Positions 16,181 through 25,013 of a stretch of DNA of 64,000 bases are shown here, piece after piece (the stretch's first letter is position 1; the number at the start of each line of letters is the position of its first letter). The notes under the pieces are model-generated. The model did not search any database. It was not told where the DNA came from and was given only the letters and a program-made list of their open reading frames with translations. The stretch lies in assembly GCA_049322715.1 (NCBI GenBank), contig JBMOQP010000030.1, positions 10,839 to 74,838 on the forward strand, read 5' to 3'. This DNA comes from Thiofaba sp049322715 (GTDB lineage: Bacteria > Pseudomonadota > Gammaproteobacteria > Halothiobacillales > Halothiobacillaceae). The position numbers and the translations under genes are program-made.

Positions 16181-18217
16181 ATGGCCCAGACGAAACGTGA
16201 TGACGCGCGAACTCGTGGCATCGGACGCAACATTGTGCCGCTCATCGCCCTGGCGGTGTTGCTGCTGGTGGCCACGGTAGGCATCTTCACCTACGTGGCG
16301 TATGTCGATCACAACCGCCTGCAGTGGCGCCTGACGGCCAGCCAGATCGAACGTTTCAGTCCGGAGCTGGTGACCGACGCCTTGCGTGCCGTGACGGGCC
16401 AGGAAGATGCGGCGGCCCAGCTGCAGGTCAAGATCAACGTATTCGAATCCCTGCTGGGCAAGCTGGAGAAGGGCGATGCGGAGACCCGCATGCCTCCGGT
16501 GAAGGATGACCTGCGTGCGCAGCTCGAGGCCGTCCGTTTCAACTGGGGGCAGGTGCGTCCGACCCTGGAGAGCATCATCGCCGCGGGGCCGGCCTATGCG
16601 CAGGTCAAGGCGGCCGGCGAGGTGATCGTGCGCGAGGTGCCGGAGATCATCGCCCTGTCCGACGAGGTGGTGCAGCAGATGGTGCGCGCAGGCGTCGGGC
16701 CGGGGCAGACCTATCTGGCTCAGCGTCAGCAGTTCCTCGTGCTGCGCATGAAGACCGCGGCCAGCGAACTGCTGCGCGGCGAGGAGAATGCCTCGGTGGC
16801 ACTGGAGAAATTCGGCCGCGACGCCGCGCTGTTCGAACGCGTGCTCGAGGCCATGCTTTCCGGCCGTGGTGATCCCGAGGTCCAGCGCGTCGAGGAGCCC
16901 AGCGCCCGCGAAAAATTGCGCCAGGTGGCGGTCAAGTATGGTGCCATGCGCGAGTCCGTGGATGCGGTGATGCAGAGCGGCCCCACGATCCTCGAGGCCA
17001 GCAAGTCCTTCCAGGACAGCGACGAACTCTCCACCGGGCTGATCGCCGCGGCTGGCGACCTGCAGCGCAAGGCCACCAGCGAGCACGATGCCCTGTTCAT
17101 GGTGAACATCGCCGGCTACGTCACCGCGGCCGCCACGCTGATTGCGGTGATCCTGCTCGGCGTGGTTCTGGTGCGCGATGCACGACGCCGTGAGGAGGTC
17201 TCCCGCGAACAGAACGATCGCAACCAGCAGGCCATCCTGCGCCTGCTCGACGAGATGATGAACCTCGCGGAGGGCGACCTGACTCGTCATGCGACGGTGA
17301 CCGAGGACATCACGGGGGCCATCGCAGACTCCGTGAACTACACCATCGACGCGCTGCGCGACCTGGTTGCGACCATCCAGCGGACTGCGGCCCAGGTGGG
17401 CAGTTCGGCGGGCGTGTCCCAGGCCACCTCCATGCGCCTGTCCGAGGCCAGCCAGGAGCAGGCCCTGCGCATCGAGCAGGCGAGCGAGGCGGTGAACGTC
17501 ATCGCCGGCAAGGTGAGCGAGGTGGCCGAAGGTGCGGTGGATTCCGTGTCCGTTGCGCAGTCCTCGATGGATGTGGCGCACAAGGGGGGCGAGGCCGTGC
17601 GTCAGACCATCCACGGCATGGAGCGCATCCGCGAGCAGATCCAGGACACCTCCAAGCGCCTCAAGCGCCTGGGCGAATCCTCCCAGGAGATCGGCGACAT
17701 CGTGGGGCTGATTACCGACATTGCCGACCAGACCAACATCCTCGCCCTGAATGCGGCGATCCAGGCCGCCATGGCGGGCGAGGCCGGCCGCGGCTTCGCC
17801 GTGGTCGCGGACGAAGTTCAGCGCCTCGCGGAGCGCGTCGGTAACGCGACCAAGCAGATCGAGACCCTGGTGAAGACGATTCAGTCCGACACCCAGGAGG
17901 CGATGCTGTCCATGGAGCAAACCACCACCAACGTGGTGGGCGGCGCCCAGGTGGCGGAAAACGCCGGCCGCTCGCTGGAGGAGATCGAGACCGTGTCGGC
18001 CACCCTGGCCCAGCGCATCCAGGCCATTGCCCAGGCCGCACGCGAGCAGCTGGACGAGGCAGCTCGTATTCGTGAAACGATGCACCTGATCTCCGAGCAG
18101 ACCTCGAGCACCGCGCAAGATGCGCAAGAGGCGGCCCAGGAGATCGGCAAGCTCAACGAACTGGCAAGCGAGCTGCGCACCTCGGTTGCGGGCTTCAAGC
18201 TGCCTGAGTCGGCCTGA
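16181..18217 (+). CDS. pilJ: PilJ: methyl-accepting chemoreceptor of the twitching-motility system
   Basis: A 678-residue receptor with a first membrane helix at about residues 17-45, a periplasmic region of about 260 residues (two type-IV-pili methyl-accepting units), a second helix near 306-330 and a HAMP-like segment. The cytoplasmic coiled-coil hairpin contains LITDIADQTNILALNAAIQA and AGEAGRGFAVVADEVQRLAE, the signalling tip that binds CheW and kinase. GAGG precedes the ATG. No pilK methyltransferase or chpB methylesterase gene follows, so adaptation enzymes are absent here or elsewhere. Confidence 0.95.
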   Translation: MAQTKRDDARTRGIGRNIVPLIALAVLLLVATVGIFTYVAYVDHNRLQWRLTASQIERFSPELVTDALRAVTGQEDAAAQLQVKINVFESLLGKLEKGDAETRMPPVKDDLRAQLEAVRFNWGQVRPTLESIIAAGPAYAQVKAAGEVIVREVPEIIALSDEVVQQMVRAGVGPGQTYLAQRQQFLVLRMKTAASELLRGEENASVALEKFGRDAALFERVLEAMLSGRGDPEVQRVEEPSAREKLRQVAVKYGAMRESVDAVMQSGPTILEASKSFQDSDELSTGLIAAAGDLQRKATSEHDALFMVNIAGYVTAAATLIAVILLGVVLVRDARRREEVSREQNDRNQQAILRLLDEMMNLAEGDLTRHATVTEDITGAIADSVNYTIDALRDLVATIQRTAAQVGSSAGVSQATSMRLSEASQEQALRIEQASEAVNVIAGKVSEVAEGAVDSVSVAQSSMDVAHKGGEAVRQTIHGMERIREQIQDTSKRLKRLGESSQEIGDIVGLITDIADQTNILALNAAIQAAMAGEAGRGFAVVADEVQRLAERVGNATKQIETLVKTIQSDTQEAMLSMEQTTTNVVGGAQVAENAGRSLEEIETVSATLAQRIQAIAQAAREQLDEAARIRETMHLISEQTSSTAQDAQEAAQEIGKLNELASELRTSVAGFKLPESA

Positions 18218-18283
18218 GTGGCGGCCTGCCTGTCCGTCCCTTCTGCCTACGCGACTCGCGTTTCCTGAATGGAGCCTTCCGGC

Positions 18284-21200
18284 ATGCAAACTGACCTGCC
18301 GGCCGCCCCCCTCAGCCGGGGTGGCCCAACAGGGGGACTGACGGAGTCCATCCCCGGCATCCGTCCTTCGGATGACGCTGAACGCGCAGCTGGCGCAAGC
18401 CCGCGTCCCGACACTGCTGGTCCATCCTCTCCAGCCCATCGGCCATCCATGGCCGATGCCCCTTCGGGGTTCGGCGCTCGAGAGCCCGGCGGTGTCGTCA
18501 TCGATCGGCTGGGCCTGACTTGGGTCCAGCCCGCGATGGACGAGGCCTGGGGGCAGGTGCGCTCAACCCTGGAGGCCTTCGTTCAGGATCCGGTGAATTC
18601 CGCGGTTCTGCGCCCTGCGCTTGAGCAGGTGCACCACTTGGCCGGACTGTTCGGCCTCATGGAGTTGCCTGCCGCGCGCCTGACCCTGCTCGAGGCCGGG
18701 CGACTGCTGGGGGCGCTGCAGCATCAGCAGGGTGAGCCGGAGGCCACAGCGGCGGAATCCATCCATGGATTCCGCCCTTCGGGTGTCGCTTCGCGACCCA
18801 ACGCCGTTCCCGACGGCGTTGTTGTCGAGCCGCTGCTGGTGGCGGTGTCCCGCGTGGGCCTTTATGTCGACCTTTTGCGACGCGGGGAGGAGGTGCCGGC
18901 TCTCGCCCTCCTGCCGGCCTGCAATGGCCTGCGCCTGGCGCAGGGATTGCCTGTCTTCGGGCCGCGATCCTTCCTCGAGCGTATCGCGCTCATGCAGGCC
19001 GGGCCATTCCATGAGCACACCCGCCCCCTCGAGGCAGCGCGCGGTGTTGCCGCCGAGGCCCGCGCCCTGCTTGAGCGCGCCCTCCTGGCCTGGCTCAAAG
19101 CGCAGCCGCAGGCCCATCTGGCCGTGGCGAAGGCCTTCGCCACGGCAGCAGGCGGAGCCTCCACGCGGGAGGAGGGGGTGCTCTGGTGGAGTGCCGAGAT
19201 TCTGGCCCGAACCTTGGGTGATCCCCGCTTGGCCCAGGCTGGTGGCCTGAAACCTTTGCTCGGACGCCTCAATCGGGAGCTGAAACAGCGCGCGGAGGCG
19301 GGGTTCGAGCCCTCGCCCCAGACCGCGCTCGGCGACAATGAGCTGGCGCATGAGGTCCTGTCCCTGCTGGTCCAGCATGTCAGCCAGCACCCGGCCTTCG
19401 AGCAGGCCGTCTCGCTCCTGGACTGGCCGTCCCAGATCCCCGGGGCACTCGAATCCGAGGCCGCCGAGAATGCCCTGCTGGTGGCCGAGCCGGAAGTCGT
19501 TGCCCAGGCCGCGGAACAGCTCAAGGCAGCGCTCGATCCCGTGCAGGACCGCTTCGATCTGGCCATGCGTTCGGGCGATGCCCAGGCGATCCTAGGCCTG
19601 GCCCCCGATCTCGACCAACTTGCCGCAACCATGCGCATGCTGGAGCTTGACGCGGCAGCCAGGGCCCTTGAGGCCGAGGCATCCCGCCTGCGTGATGCCC
19701 AGGCTCAGGGAGTGACCCTTGATGAGGGCGGGCTGGAGCAAGTCGCCGGCACGCTCATGCGTGCTGACGTGGAAATCGAGCGTCTGCGTCTCGGCCTGCC
19801 CGACGGCGAGGGCATCGGTGCGCCGATGCTGGTCGAGGCGACGGATATCGCGGCAGTGCAGGGGCTGGAGGACTTGCTGCTGGCCAAGGAACTTCTGCTC
19901 ACCATGTGGAAGGATGGGGGCGGCGAGGAGCGGCGTGGCGAAGTCCGGCAATTGCTGGAGCGCGTGCGCGGAAGCTTCGAGATGCTGTCCCTGCTCTCCT
20001 GGTCCGGCCTGGTGGGCGGCATTCTCGACTATGCCGTCGCGCTGCCGCCCGGCACGGTCCCTCCCGACCGCGAGCAGGAGGCCGTGGCGGATGTCTTCGC
20101 CAGCCTCGAGTATGGGCTGGAGAACCTGCGCGACTATCGTCAGGTCCCCGAGCGTGTACTTGCCTTCGGCGAGCATGCCTTGGCCCGTCTGCGGGGCGGG
20201 GCTCAGGTCGTACAGGTGGGCCGTGCATTCGAGGAGATAGCCGAGCCGGTCATTCATGCCGACGCCGAGCTTCCTCGGGGCGAGCAGACGGCCGCCCAGG
20301 ACATCGCCAAAGAGGAGGCACTCCAGCCGCCGCAACCTCCGGTCGAAGTGACCGGGCACACCCACGAGGGCGCTCCTCCCGTGGCCGAGCAGCCCCCGGA
20401 GGCGGGCTCCGCGGCCGCTGGAGCGCAACCGGCCATCGAGGTCCCGCGTCTGGTGCCAGAGGAGACCGACAGCGAGATCCTCGAGATTTTCATCGAGGAG
20501 GCGCGCGAGGTTCTCGAGACCATTCGCGCGCAGTTCCAGCAATGGAGAAACGAGCCGGGAAACCAGTCTGCCCTGGTGGAGCTGCGGCGTGCGTTTCACA
20601 CCCTGAAGGGCAGTGGTCGCATCATCGGCGCGCAGTTGGTGGGCGAGTTCGGTTGGGCCTTCGAAAACCTGCTCAACCGCGTCCTCGAGGGCGTTCTTCC
20701 GGCCAGCGGTCCGTTGTTCCGGCTACTTGAGCAGGCGCCAATCCGGTTGGAGCAGCTGCTCGATGCCCTGGAGGGCAAGCCCGGCCTCGTCGTCGCGGAG
20801 GTCAAGGCCCTCAGTGAGGCCGCCGCGGCCTTCCTCAGCGAAGGTCCGGCGGCCCTGAATCGCCTGGCTGGCACGCCAAAGCCGGCCGTCGAGGCCGAGC
20901 CGCTGGAGGATGCCGCGCTATCATCTCCGCCTGCGGCCGTGGAAAGCGCTGTTCAGGCCCCGGCCGCGGCGGAATCCATCCATGGATTCCGCCCTTCGGG
21001 TGTCGCTTCGCGACCCAACGCAGTTCCCGACGGCGTTGTTCCGGTTCCTCGCATCGATCCCCAGTTGTACGAGATTTTCCGCAGCGAGGTGGAGGGCTAC
21101 CTGCAGATCCTGCGCCAGGCGGCCGAGCGTGGCCGGCGCGAAGGTGGCCTGTATCCGGATGCGGAGTTGATTCGCGTCACTCACTCCCTGCTGGGCAGTG

Positions 21201-24200
21201 CGCGTACCGCTGGCGCCCCACGCATCGTGGCCCTGGCCGGCCATCTTGAACATGCAATGCGCCTTGCCTTTGAGACGCAGCAAGTCTTCGATGCGTCGCT
21301 TCTCAATCTGACCGACTCGGCAGTGGACAGCATCGCGCTACTGCTCGATGACATCGGCGGCTTTGAGGTCGAACTACCCGACCTGGATCGTCTCGTGCAG
21401 GAGCTGGGGGATGCGGTGGCCAGGCTGCAGTCTCCCCAGGAGTCTCGCGAGGCGGTCGAGGCGGTCGAGGCGGTCGAGGCGGTCGAGGCGGTCGAGGCGG
21501 TCGAGGCGGTCGAGGCGGTCGAGGCGGTCGAGGCGGTCGAGGCGGTCGAGGCGGTCGAGGCGGTCGAGGCGGTCGAGGCGGTCNNNNNNNNNNNNNNNNN
21601 NNNNNNNNNNNNNNNNNNNNNNNNNNNNNNNNNNNNNNNNNNNNNNNNNNNNNNNNNNNNNNNNNNNNNNNNNNNNNNNNNNNCGGTCGAGGCGGTCGAG
21701 GCGGTCGAGGCGGTCGAGGCGGTCGAGGCGGTCGAGGCGGTCGAGGCGGTCGAGGCGGTCGAGGCGGTCGAGGCGGTCGAGGCGGTCGAGGCGGTCGAGG
21801 CGGTCGAGGCAGTCGAGGCAGTCGAGGCAGTCGAGGCAGTCGAGGCAGTCGAGGCGTCGACCCAAGCCGGCGTCGCCGTCGAACTCACCCAGGCCGAGGC
21901 GGAGGACTATGATATCCCCGCTGATCAGGATCAGATGCTGCTCTCCATTTTCCGCGAGGAGGCCGAGGAGATCCTGCAGCAACTCGACGAGGCCCTTGCC
22001 TCCTGGCAGCGCGATCCCGCCAGCAAGGCCCATCAGCAGGCGTTGCAGCGCCATCTGCACACCTTCAAGGGCGGCGCGCGCATGGCCGGCATGCTCCGCA
22101 TGGGCGATCTGGCCCACAATCTCGAAAACGTTTTCATGGACCTGGAGGCAAACCGCTATCCGGTCAATCCCGCCCTGCTGACCTTTATGCAGCGCGTCTT
22201 CGACCACCTGCACGGCATGGTGGATCGCCTGCGTGGCGGCCAGCCGATCGCGCCAGCCACCGATCTGGTCACGGCACTGGAGGGCTTGCGAGAGCGTGGC
22301 GGCGTCCCGGAGAGTGTGGCGATCTCCGCGCCAGCGGGGATGGAAGTCCCGAAGGCGGTGTTCGAACCTGCGCCCGCCGCGATCGCGCCGCTGCCTGCCG
22401 TGGAGATCCCGGTCGCGGTCGAGCCGGTGGCATCGGCGGCGCGCGAGGCGGTGACTCCCGTCCCGGTCATGGGTGAGGTGCTGCGTGTCCGTGCCGATCT
22501 CCTCGACCGGATGGTGATCTCGGCAGGCGAGTCCGCGATCTACCAGGCGCGCCTTGCGCAGCACTTCGCCGGGTTCGGCCGTCAGCTGCACGAGCTTGAG
22601 CAGACCGTTACCCGTCTGCGGGCCCAGCTGCGCCGCATGGAGATCGAGAACGAGGCGCAGATGATTTGGCGCTTCCAGCAGGAGACCGGCAGGACCGCGG
22701 AGGAATTCGACCCCCTCGAATTCGACCGTTTCACCCTCCAGCAGGAGCTGAGCCGCGGCGTGATGGAGTCGCTCGGGGACATCGAGAGCGTGCAGGACAC
22801 GCTGGAGGATGCCCTGCGCGACGCAGAGATGCTGCTTACCCAGCAGGGCCGCCTTGGCCAGACCTTGCAGGATGGTCTGATGGGCGCGCGCCTGGTGCGC
22901 TTCGAGGATGTGGTCCCGCGCCTCAAGCGCCTGGTGCGCCAGGTGGCGCGCGATCTTGGCAAACAGGCCGAACTCGAGGTCCACGGCGGGGAGGTCGAGC
23001 TTGACCGCGGCCTGCTCAATGCCCTGGTACCCGCGTTCGAGCACATGTTGCGAAATTCCCTCGCCCACGGCATCGAGCTGCCCGACGAGCGTGCCGCACG
23101 CGGCAAGAGCCCGGAGGGCCGCATCCATCTGCGCATCACCAGTCAGGGTGGCCTGATCCAGATTTCCCTGGAGGATGATGGCGCTGGCATCGATGTCGAG
23201 GCCGTGCGCAGCAAGGCGCGCGAGAACGGCATCCTCGATGCCCGCTCGGCCGAGGATGACCAGGCGGCGATCCAGTTGATCTTCCATTCCGGGCTCAGCA
23301 CCGCGCGCGAGGTGTCCATGCTGGCGGGGCGCGGTGTGGGCATGGATGTCGTGGCCGAGGCGCTGCGCCAGGTGGGGGGCGACATCCAGGTCGACAGCCG
23401 GCGTGGCGCGGGCGTGAGCTTCAGGCTCCACGTGCCGCTGACCCAGTCGATCACCCAGGGGATCGCCGTCACTGTCGGCGAGCAGGTCTTTGCCCTGCCG
23501 TATAGTGGCATCGAGGCCATCCTGAGAGCCCCGGGGACGCGATTGAATACCCTGCTTGGCGAGGACGAACCGACCTGGGAGCATGCCGGGCAGCCGCTGC
23601 CACTGGTCGATCTCGGGACGCTGCTCGGCCTGCCCGGCGGGCGCGTGGGGGCGGGCGAGGGCATGTCTCCCCTTGTGGTGCTGCGCTTGGGTGAGCGTCG
23701 CATGGTCCTGCGCATCGATGCCCTGCAGGGCAGCCAGCAGCTGTTCATCAAGGCTCTCGGTCCCTTCCTCTCCAGGGTGCCCGCCCTGGCGGGGGCTACC
23801 CTGCTGGGCGACGGTCGCGTGGTGCTGGTACTCGACGTGGCCGAGCTTTTCCGCCTTGCCAGCCATGCGCGGACCAAGCCGGTCGAGGCCCAGGAAGCCA
23901 GGGCAAGACGCGCGCAGGTGCTGGTGGTGGACGACTCGATCACCATCCGCAAGGTCACTACGCGCATCCTCGAGCGCTACGGCATCGAGGTGGCGACCGC
24001 GAAGGACGGCGTCGACGCGCTGGCCTGGTTACATGACCACCTGCCGACCGTGGTGCTCAGCGATATCGAGATGCCACGCATGGACGGTTTCGAACTGCTC
24101 GCCTCGATCCGCAACGAGGCACGCCTGAGTGATCTTCCGGTGATCATGATCACATCGCGCACGGGCCAGAAGCACCGGGAGAAGGCAGAGGCCCTCGGGG

Positions 24201-24313
24201 TCAGCGCCTATCTTGGCAAGCCCTACACGGAAGCGGACCTGATGCATGCCCTGCGTGTCTGGCTGCCCGGGGAAATAGGCCTTATTGCTAGCGTGGCAGG
24301 AAGTGTGGCATGA
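18284..24313 (+). CDS. chpA: ChpA/PilL: hybrid chemosensory histidine kinase-response regulator, interrupted by an assembly gap
   Basis: A very large CheA-like kinase of about 2000 residues. The N-terminal part resembles FimL/ChpA. HPt domains lie near 20460-20700 (RRAFHTLKGSGRIIG), 21050-21300 (THSLLGSARTAG) and 21930-22200 (HLHTFKGGARMAG). Kinase core: dimerisation after 22470, N box FEHMLRNSLAHGIE, G boxes EDDGAGID and GRGVGMDVV, then a CheW-like domain and a C-terminal REC domain (VLVVDDSITIRKV, VVLSDIEMPRMDGFE, AYLGKPYTE). Three palindromic elements are read in frame. A (Val-Glu-Ala)n stretch between HPt2 and HPt3 contains 100 Ns, so continuity and length are uncertain. ATG 18284 has GGAG upstream; ATG 18269 is possible. 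Confidence 0.9.
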   Translation: MQTDLPAAPLSRGGPTGGLTESIPGIRPSDDAERAAGASPRPDTAGPSSPAHRPSMADAPSGFGAREPGGVVIDRLGLTWVQPAMDEAWGQVRSTLEAFVQDPVNSAVLRPALEQVHHLAGLFGLMELPAARLTLLEAGRLLGALQHQQGEPEATAAESIHGFRPSGVASRPNAVPDGVVVEPLLVAVSRVGLYVDLLRRGEEVPALALLPACNGLRLAQGLPVFGPRSFLERIALMQAGPFHEHTRPLEAARGVAAEARALLERALLAWLKAQPQAHLAVAKAFATAAGGASTREEGVLWWSAEILARTLGDPRLAQAGGLKPLLGRLNRELKQRAEAGFEPSPQTALGDNELAHEVLSLLVQHVSQHPAFEQAVSLLDWPSQIPGALESEAAENALLVAEPEVVAQAAEQLKAALDPVQDRFDLAMRSGDAQAILGLAPDLDQLAATMRMLELDAAARALEAEASRLRDAQAQGVTLDEGGLEQVAGTLMRADVEIERLRLGLPDGEGIGAPMLVEATDIAAVQGLEDLLLAKELLLTMWKDGGGEERRGEVRQLLERVRGSFEMLSLLSWSGLVGGILDYAVALPPGTVPPDREQEAVADVFASLEYGLENLRDYRQVPERVLAFGEHALARLRGGAQVVQVGRAFEEIAEPVIHADAELPRGEQTAAQDIAKEEALQPPQPPVEVTGHTHEGAPPVAEQPPEAGSAAAGAQPAIEVPRLVPEETDSEILEIFIEEAREVLETIRAQFQQWRNEPGNQSALVELRRAFHTLKGSGRIIGAQLVGEFGWAFENLLNRVLEGVLPASGPLFRLLEQAPIRLEQLLDALEGKPGLVVAEVKALSEAAAAFLSEGPAALNRLAGTPKPAVEAEPLEDAALSSPPAAVESAVQAPAAAESIHGFRPSGVASRPNAVPDGVVPVPRIDPQLYEIFRSEVEGYLQILRQAAERGRREGGLYPDAELIRVTHSLLGSARTAGAPRIVALAGHLEHAMRLAFETQQVFDASLLNLTDSAVDSIALLLDDIGGFEVELPDLDRLVQELGDAVARLQSPQESREAVEAVEAVEAVEAVEAVEAVEAVEAVEAVEAVEAVEAVEAVEAVXXXXXXXXXXXXXXXXXXXXXXXXXXXXXXXXXXVEAVEAVEAVEAVEAVEAVEAVEAVEAVEAVEAVEAVEAVEAVEAVEAVEAVEAVEASTQAGVAVELTQAEAEDYDIPADQDQMLLSIFREEAEEILQQLDEALASWQRDPASKAHQQALQRHLHTFKGGARMAGMLRMGDLAHNLENVFMDLEANRYPVNPALLTFMQRVFDHLHGMVDRLRGGQPIAPATDLVTALEGLRERGGVPESVAISAPAGMEVPKAVFEPAPAAIAPLPAVEIPVAVEPVASAAREAVTPVPVMGEVLRVRADLLDRMVISAGESAIYQARLAQHFAGFGRQLHELEQTVTRLRAQLRRMEIENEAQMIWRFQQETGRTAEEFDPLEFDRFTLQQELSRGVMESLGDIESVQDTLEDALRDAEMLLTQQGRLGQTLQDGLMGARLVRFEDVVPRLKRLVRQVARDLGKQAELEVHGGEVELDRGLLNALVPAFEHMLRNSLAHGIELPDERAARGKSPEGRIHLRITSQGGLIQISLEDDGAGIDVEAVRSKARENGILDARSAEDDQAAIQLIFHSGLSTAREVSMLAGRGVGMDVVAEALRQVGGDIQVDSRRGAGVSFRLHVPLTQSITQGIAVTVGEQVFALPYSGIEAILRAPGTRLNTLLGEDEPTWEHAGQPLPLVDLGTLLGLPGGRVGAGEGMSPLVVLRLGERRMVLRIDALQGSQQLFIKALGPFLSRVPALAGATLLGDGRVVLVLDVAELFRLASHARTKPVEAQEARARRAQVLVVDDSITIRKVTTRILERYGIEVATAKDGVDALAWLHDHLPTVVLSDIEMPRMDGFELLASIRNEARLSDLPVIMITSRTGQKHREKAEALGVSAYLGKPYTEADLMHALRVWLPGEIGLIASVAGSVA
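18340..18505. repeat. composite palindromic element at the chpA N-terminus
   Basis: Modules include CATCCG-TCCTT-CGGATG, the CTGAACGCG/GGCGCAAGCC block shared with 8991-9080, TCGGCCA-TCCA-TGGCCGA, CCCCTTCGGGG and GCTCTCGAGAGC-like pairing. About 55 residues of ChpA between the start and LGLTWVQPAMDEAW are repeat-derived. Confidence 0.7.
18751..18823 (+). repeat. 73-bp triple-hairpin palindromic element in chpA, copy 1
   Basis: Reference copy. Hairpin 1 GGCGGAATCCA-TCCA-TGGATTCCGCC, spacer CTTC, hairpin 2 GTCGC-TTC-GCGAC inside GGG/CCC, hairpin 3 AACGCCGT-TCCCG-ACGGCGTT, then GTT. Encoded peptide begins AESIHGFRPSGVASRPNAVP. Confidence 0.9.
20968..21040 (+). repeat. 73-bp triple-hairpin palindromic element in chpA, copy 2
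   Basis: Nearly identical to the copy at 18751 and inserted in the same reading frame, giving the same peptide. The visible difference is one base in hairpin 3 (AACGCAGT in place of AACGCCGT). It lies in the linker between HPt1 and HPt2. Confidence 0.9.
21449..21850 (+). repeat. 9-bp tandem repeat encoding (Glu-Ala-Val)n in chpA
   Basis: GAGGCGGTC is repeated perfectly: 15 copies up to 21583, then 100 Ns, then about 18 more copies, the last five with GCA instead of GCG. The unit is a multiple of three, so copy-number change keeps the frame. It encodes an acidic, possibly helical linker between HPt2 and HPt3. The true copy number is unknown because of the gap. Confidence 0.95.
21584..21683. 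other. assembly gap (100 N)
   Basis: Exactly 100 Ns, the usual placeholder for a gap of unknown size. It falls inside the perfect tandem repeat, which explains why assembly failed there. Confidence 0.98.
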
Positions 24314-24834
24314 CGAACGACGTGCGGAACAACGGCATTCCGTCAGCGGCAGGTGACGCCCGGCGGGTTGAACCAGGGGATGGGCTCCGCAGCGGGGAGC
24401 GCATCCTTTGCGCGCGTCTCCCCCTGCAGGGCGCGAGCTTGCTGGTGCCCTATGCCTGCGTGGCTGAGATCGTCAATCTGTCGCTGCGCGGCAACGTCGG
24501 TGCCTTCCTCGGCGAGGTGGACTGGCGCGGCATCCGCATCCCGGTCCTCAGCCTCGAGCGGGTCTGTGGGCGGGAGGTCGAGGTGCCGCGCGGCCGAGTG
24601 CGCTTGGTAGTCCTCTACGGCCTGCGGGACAAGGAGAGCCTGCCCTACTATGCCATCGTGCTGGATGGTGCGCCGCGTACCGAGAGCGTTCAGCCCGACC
24701 TGCTCGAGGAGGGACAGGCCGGCGACTGCGGTCTGCTCGGCAGCGGGGTGACGATGGGAGGACAGACCCATCATATCCCCGACCTGGAGGCGATCGAGGT
24801 ATGGCTTGAAGGGGCTCGTTCCGGCCCCCGATAG
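24310..24834 (+). CDS. chpC: ChpC: second CheW-like protein of the twitching-motility system
   Basis: A 174-residue protein with CheW-like sequence LLVPYACVAEIVNLSL, GAFLGEVDWRGIRIPVLSLE and RLVVLYGLRDKESLPYYAIV. Its ATG overlaps the chpA stop (ATGA). ChpC in Pseudomonas is an alternative coupling protein for other receptors. Residues about 7-30 (NNGIPSAAGDARRVEPGDGL) correspond to a degenerate palindromic element in reverse orientation (24328-24396), so the N-terminus appears repeat-derived. Last gene of the operon; a palindromic element follows. Confidence 0.85.
   Translation: MTNDVRNNGIPSAAGDARRVEPGDGLRSGERILCARLPLQGASLLVPYACVAEIVNLSLRGNVGAFLGEVDWRGIRIPVLSLERVCGREVEVPRGRVRLVVLYGLRDKESLPYYAIVLDGAPRTESVQPDLLEEGQAGDCGLLGSGVTMGGQTHHIPDLEAIEVWLEGARSGPR
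24328..24396 (-). repeat. degenerate palindromic element at the chpC N-terminus
   Basis: AACAACGGC...GGTGACGCCCGGCGGGTTGA follows the pattern of the complete reverse-oriented copy at 24889-24964 (AACAACGCC...GCGACACCCGGAGGG), but pairing has decayed. It is read in frame in chpC. Confidence 0.55.
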
Positions 24835-24888
24835 GAGAGGGCTTCGGGGGGGCGTTCGCGGCGCTTGGGCTTGGTGCGATGGGGCTTG

Positions 24889-24964
24889 AACAACGCCGTC
24901 GGGAACGGCGTTGGGTCGCCGCAAGGCGACACCCGGAGGGCGGAATCCTGGGATGGATTCCGCC
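24889..24964 (-). repeat. triple-hairpin palindromic element between convergent chpC and rsmE
   Basis: AACGCCGT-CGGGA-ACGGCGTT, GTCGCC-GCAA-GGCGAC and GGCGGAATCC-TGGGA-GGATTCCGCC, in reverse order relative to chpA. The middle hairpin is three bases longer than in chpA but still paired. Placed between convergent genes it might help transcript termination, though it has no U tract. Confidence 0.8.
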
Positions 24965-25013
24965 GCTAGCCCCGGGTTAGACCGCCAACGTCTGCATCAG
25001 CCGGGGCGCCGTA

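Noticed and set aside
18751..18823. Palindromic elements considered as integron attC sites
   Set aside because: They end in GTTGTT but lack the R'/R'' core site layout, occur inside genes in both orientations, and there is no integrase or cassette array.
21449..21850. Tandem repeat considered as a CRISPR array
   Set aside because: Units are 9 bp and contiguous with no spacers, inside a coding frame; no cas genes nearby.
15677..23866. Long minus-strand frames opposite pilJ and chpA
   Set aside because: Complementary to real chemosensory genes; composition (Leu/His/Gly/Arg-rich) is typical of high-GC shadows.
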